Program-made: the position numbers and the translations under genes
Shown here: one piece after another, positions 62,360-64,000 of the stretch
Position numbering within the stretch: the stretch's first letter is position 1
Layout of the letters: each line of letters opens with the position of its first letter
The notes under the pieces: generated by a model
Database searches by the model: none
Told to the model about the DNA's origin: nothing
Seen by the model: the letters and a program-made list of their open reading frames with translations, nothing else
Assembly: GCF_014873485.1 (NCBI RefSeq)
Contig: NZ_JADBDT010000001.1
Location: 4,520,501-4,584,500 of the forward strand
Direction: 5' to 3'
Source: Sphingopyxis sp. OAS728
Lineage (GTDB): Bacteria; Pseudomonadota; Alphaproteobacteria; Sphingomonadales; Sphingomonadaceae
Length of the DNA stretch: 64,000 bases

Positions 62360-62622
62360 TTGTCAGACCGGAAACTCGCGATCGTTACCGGGCTTTGAGC
62401 GGTATCGAGGCGCTCGAAACCGGTCTGTCGAAGTCGCATTAGGACGATCCGGCCGATGTTGCGGTAACCGGATGGGAAGCGCTGGAGAGCGGCGAACATT
62501 CGGTCGTCCATGGTCGCGAGAACAAGGCGCAGGTGCTCGCATCCGGGGTCCTCAGCGAAGCGACGACCGCTGAGATGCATCGCAAGCTCGCGGAGCCGGG
62601 GTCCGGCAAAGCGGACACATAG
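62360..62622 (+). pseudogene. Remnant of a short-chain dehydrogenase gene
   Basis: The 5' part from TTG at 62360 reads LSDRKLAIVTG, the start of a classical SDR cofactor fold, then breaks frame (a +1 shift gives ALSGIEALE). The 3' part at 62443-62622 reads DDPADVAVTGWEALESGEHS, VVHGRENKAQVLASGV and EMHRKLAEPGSGK, the usual C-terminus of SDRs of this group, ending in TAG. The middle (~180 residues) is missing. It is a relic left by internal deletion. Confidence 0.6.
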
Positions 62623-62640
62623 CAAAGGTCGGCAGCGCAA

Positions 62641-63363
62641 GTGAGGATCGGGACAGCCGGATGGAGCATTGCTTCGCAATATGCTGAAGACTTTCCGGTC
62701 GAGGGGATGACACTTGAGCGTTATGCGCATCGCCTGTCCTGTGCCGAGGTAAATTCGTCATTCTATCGCTCGCATCGCCCGTCGACATGGACGAGGTGGG
62801 CCGAACTCGTGCCGGCTGAATTTCGCTTTTCAGTCAAGGTTCCGAAGTTGATGACGCACGAACGCCGGCTGCGTGATTGCAGCGATTTGATCGACAAACT
62901 CGTGGAGGAAACTGGCGGGCTCGGCGAGAAGCTGGCGGTCTTTCTCGTCCAGCTGCCGCCAACGCTTATTTTCGACGCCGTCATGGCCGCCGAATTTTTC
63001 GAGGAACTTGGCGCTGCGACATCGGCGTGTCTCGCCTGTGAACCCCGGCATCACAGCTGGTTCGATCCGCCGGCGGACGATTTGCTGGCTCGCCACGAGG
63101 TCGCGCGGGTCGCTGCCGACCCCGCGCGCGTACCGGCAGCGGCGGACCCAGGAGGGTGGCGGGGCCTGTCCTATTGGCGCCTGCACGGTTCGCCGCACAT
63201 CTATCGCTCGCGTTATTCCGCGCGCGATCTCGACCTTTACGCGTCACGGATCGTGGCGGCAGACGCGGGGGCGGAGCGGGCATGGTGCATCTTCGACAAC
63301 ACGGCGTCGTCGGCCGCTATCGGTAACGCGCTTGTCCTGCATGAGCGCTTCGCGCGACGGTGA
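62641..63363 (+). CDS. DUF72 family protein
   Basis: A 240-residue DUF72 protein, a TIM-barrel family of unknown activity: RIGTAGWSIASQYAEDFPVE, GMTLERYAHRLSCAEVNSSF, YRSHRPSTWTRWAELVPAEF, KVPKLMTHERRL, FLVQLPPTLIFD and SYWRLHGSPHIYRSRYS. It starts with GTG at 62641, where the family N-terminus fits. It lies just after the SDR remnant. Confidence 0.87.
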   Translation: MRIGTAGWSIASQYAEDFPVEGMTLERYAHRLSCAEVNSSFYRSHRPSTWTRWAELVPAEFRFSVKVPKLMTHERRLRDCSDLIDKLVEETGGLGEKLAVFLVQLPPTLIFDAVMAAEFFEELGAATSACLACEPRHHSWFDPPADDLLARHEVARVAADPARVPAAADPGGWRGLSYWRLHGSPHIYRSRYSARDLDLYASRIVAADAGAERAWCIFDNTASSAAIGNALVLHERFARR

Positions 63364-63399
63364 GCCGGAACTTCTTCCGGCGGGCGGCGCTCATCAAAG

Positions 63400-63645
63400 A
63401 TGCAGGTTTGCCGCTTCGACAATTCATCGATCATCGACCGTGCAGCTTTCGACGAGGAGGCAGAGCTCCTGTGTGTGCGATTCCTCGACACCGGCTGTTA
63501 TTTCTATTTCGGCGTTCCTCGCAACTTGTTCGAACGCCTATGTTCGGCGCCGTCGGCCGGGCAGTTTTTCAACGAACATATCAAGGGCCGATTCCAATTC
63601 GAACGAGATCCGGACCAGCGCCGCTTCGGGCCGATCGCGGACTGA
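63400..63645 (+). CDS. KTSC domain protein
   Basis: An 81-residue protein with the KTSC domain: SSIIDRAAFDEEAELLCVRF, LDTGCYFYFGVPRNLFERLC and SAGQFFNEHIKGRFQFERD. KTSC is a small domain also found at the end of some lysyl-tRNA synthetases, thought to bind nucleic acid or protein partners. The start at 63400 fits the family, though no strong ribosome site is seen. Confidence 0.8.
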   Translation: MQVCRFDNSSIIDRAAFDEEAELLCVRFLDTGCYFYFGVPRNLFERLCSAPSAGQFFNEHIKGRFQFERDPDQRRFGPIAD

Positions 63646-63757
63646 CGGCTGCTGCGATGGCGGAGGCCTCAGACGGCCCGCTTTGGGAGGAGGTTAGAGG
63701 CCGCTTCCGCCATTCGGCCCCCGCCGTGATCCGCTAACCGGCCTCGAGCCGAATGCC

Positions 63758-64000
63758 CTATTTTTGGCTGGCAACCGGTCCAACAGGCGAGCCCATCGCG
63801 ACGGCGCTCGGACCACTAACGCGCCAGACGGTGTTCGACAGGTCGTCGGCGATCCAGAGCGAATTTCGGGCGGAATCCCAAGCGACCCCGACGGGACGGC
63901 CGCGCGCCTTCCCGTTTTTGATGAACCCGGTGACAAAATCCCTTGGCTTGCCTGCAGGTCTGCCGTTGGCGAACGGCACGAAGCTCACCTTGTAGCCGGC
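63758..64000 (-). CDS. PQQ-dependent sugar dehydrogenase-like protein, C-terminal part
   Basis: The gene enters from the right edge; about 80 C-terminal residues are visible: YKVSFVPFANGRPAGKPRDF, VTGFIKNGKARGRPVGVAWD and SARNSLWIADDLSNTVWRVS. This is the end of the beta-propeller of glucose/sorbosone dehydrogenase-type proteins, where GRPVGVAxDxxGxLWIADDxxxxxWRV is conserved. These are periplasmic enzymes using PQQ. No more can be said from the fragment. Confidence 0.75.
   Translation of the reverse strand, partial: AGYKVSFVPFANGRPAGKPRDFVTGFIKNGKARGRPVGVAWDSARNSLWIADDLSNTVWRVSGPSAVAMGSPVGPVASQK

Noticed and set aside
62230..62442. 70-residue plus-strand frame before DUF72
   Set aside because: It crosses the 5' end of the SDR relic in another frame and has no similarity of its own.

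Overview
The window reads as one GC-rich stretch of an alphaproteobacterium, most likely a sphingomonad (Sphingopyxis/Sphingomonas type). This is inferred from the gene types, from GTTC-N7-GTTC LexA boxes, and from the mix of carotenoid, photolyase, LOV and GH130 genes. I saw no rRNA, tRNA or CRISPR array, and no integrase or attachment site, so the ends of any mobile element lie outside the window or were not recognised.

Region 1 (1-15.5 kb) looks chromosomal. It starts with a truncated fasciclin gene, a SnoaL-like and an ABM-type protein. A photoprotection cluster follows: photolyase, crtI and a renalase-like FAD oxidoreductase on the minus strand, divergent from a LOV-HTH blue-light regulator whose start is preceded by an 8-bp inverted repeat. 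Then come small-molecule metabolism genes (three SDRs, an alpha/beta hydrolase, a VOC protein, a DHA2-type MFS exporter) with LysR and TetR regulators, two of them beside clear palindromes.

Region 2 (15.5-33 kb) is an accessory region. It has several DUF736 paralogues, an MNT-HEPN fusion, HU, DUF3606, a C4 zinc-finger protein and a PA2169-type protein. It also holds a DNA-damage block with two LexA boxes. One box precedes imuA-imuB-dnaE2 (the mutasome). The other precedes a five-gene operon: an unknown protein, a SRAP with all three catalytic positions changed, a SRAP with them intact, DUF6961 and AlkB.

Region 3 (33-52.8 kb) is the transfer region of an integrative and conjugative element of the type known from Mesorhizobium ICEMlSym. 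A DUF6499 frame and a DUF2285 frame are joined only by a +1 shift at a T5 run, as in the excision activator FseA. An AlpA/RdfS-like HTH heads the operon DUF2840-traF-DUF736-lytic transglycosylase. After a candidate oriT come rlxS-traG-ribbon-helix-helix. A minus-strand insert follows (membrane-anchored LuxR-type HTH, unknown, membrane protein, RadC-winged-helix fusion), then trbBCDEJKLFGI, DUF2274 and an HTH gene. The trb genes mostly overlap by 1-4 bases.

Region 4 (52.9-64 kb) carries a CHASE3 histidine kinase, a single-domain response regulator and a REC-HWE kinase in one operon. It also has two cation-efflux proteins with a lipoprotein, two GH130 proteins, a DUF4142 lipoprotein, a decayed SDR, DUF72, a KTSC protein and the end of a PQQ-type sugar dehydrogenase.

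Four genes show single-base frame breaks (about 15.77, 31.00, 33.24 and 48.60 kb). Two of them lack one G in a G4 run, so some may be sequence errors. The break at 33.24 kb matches a known recoding arrangement.
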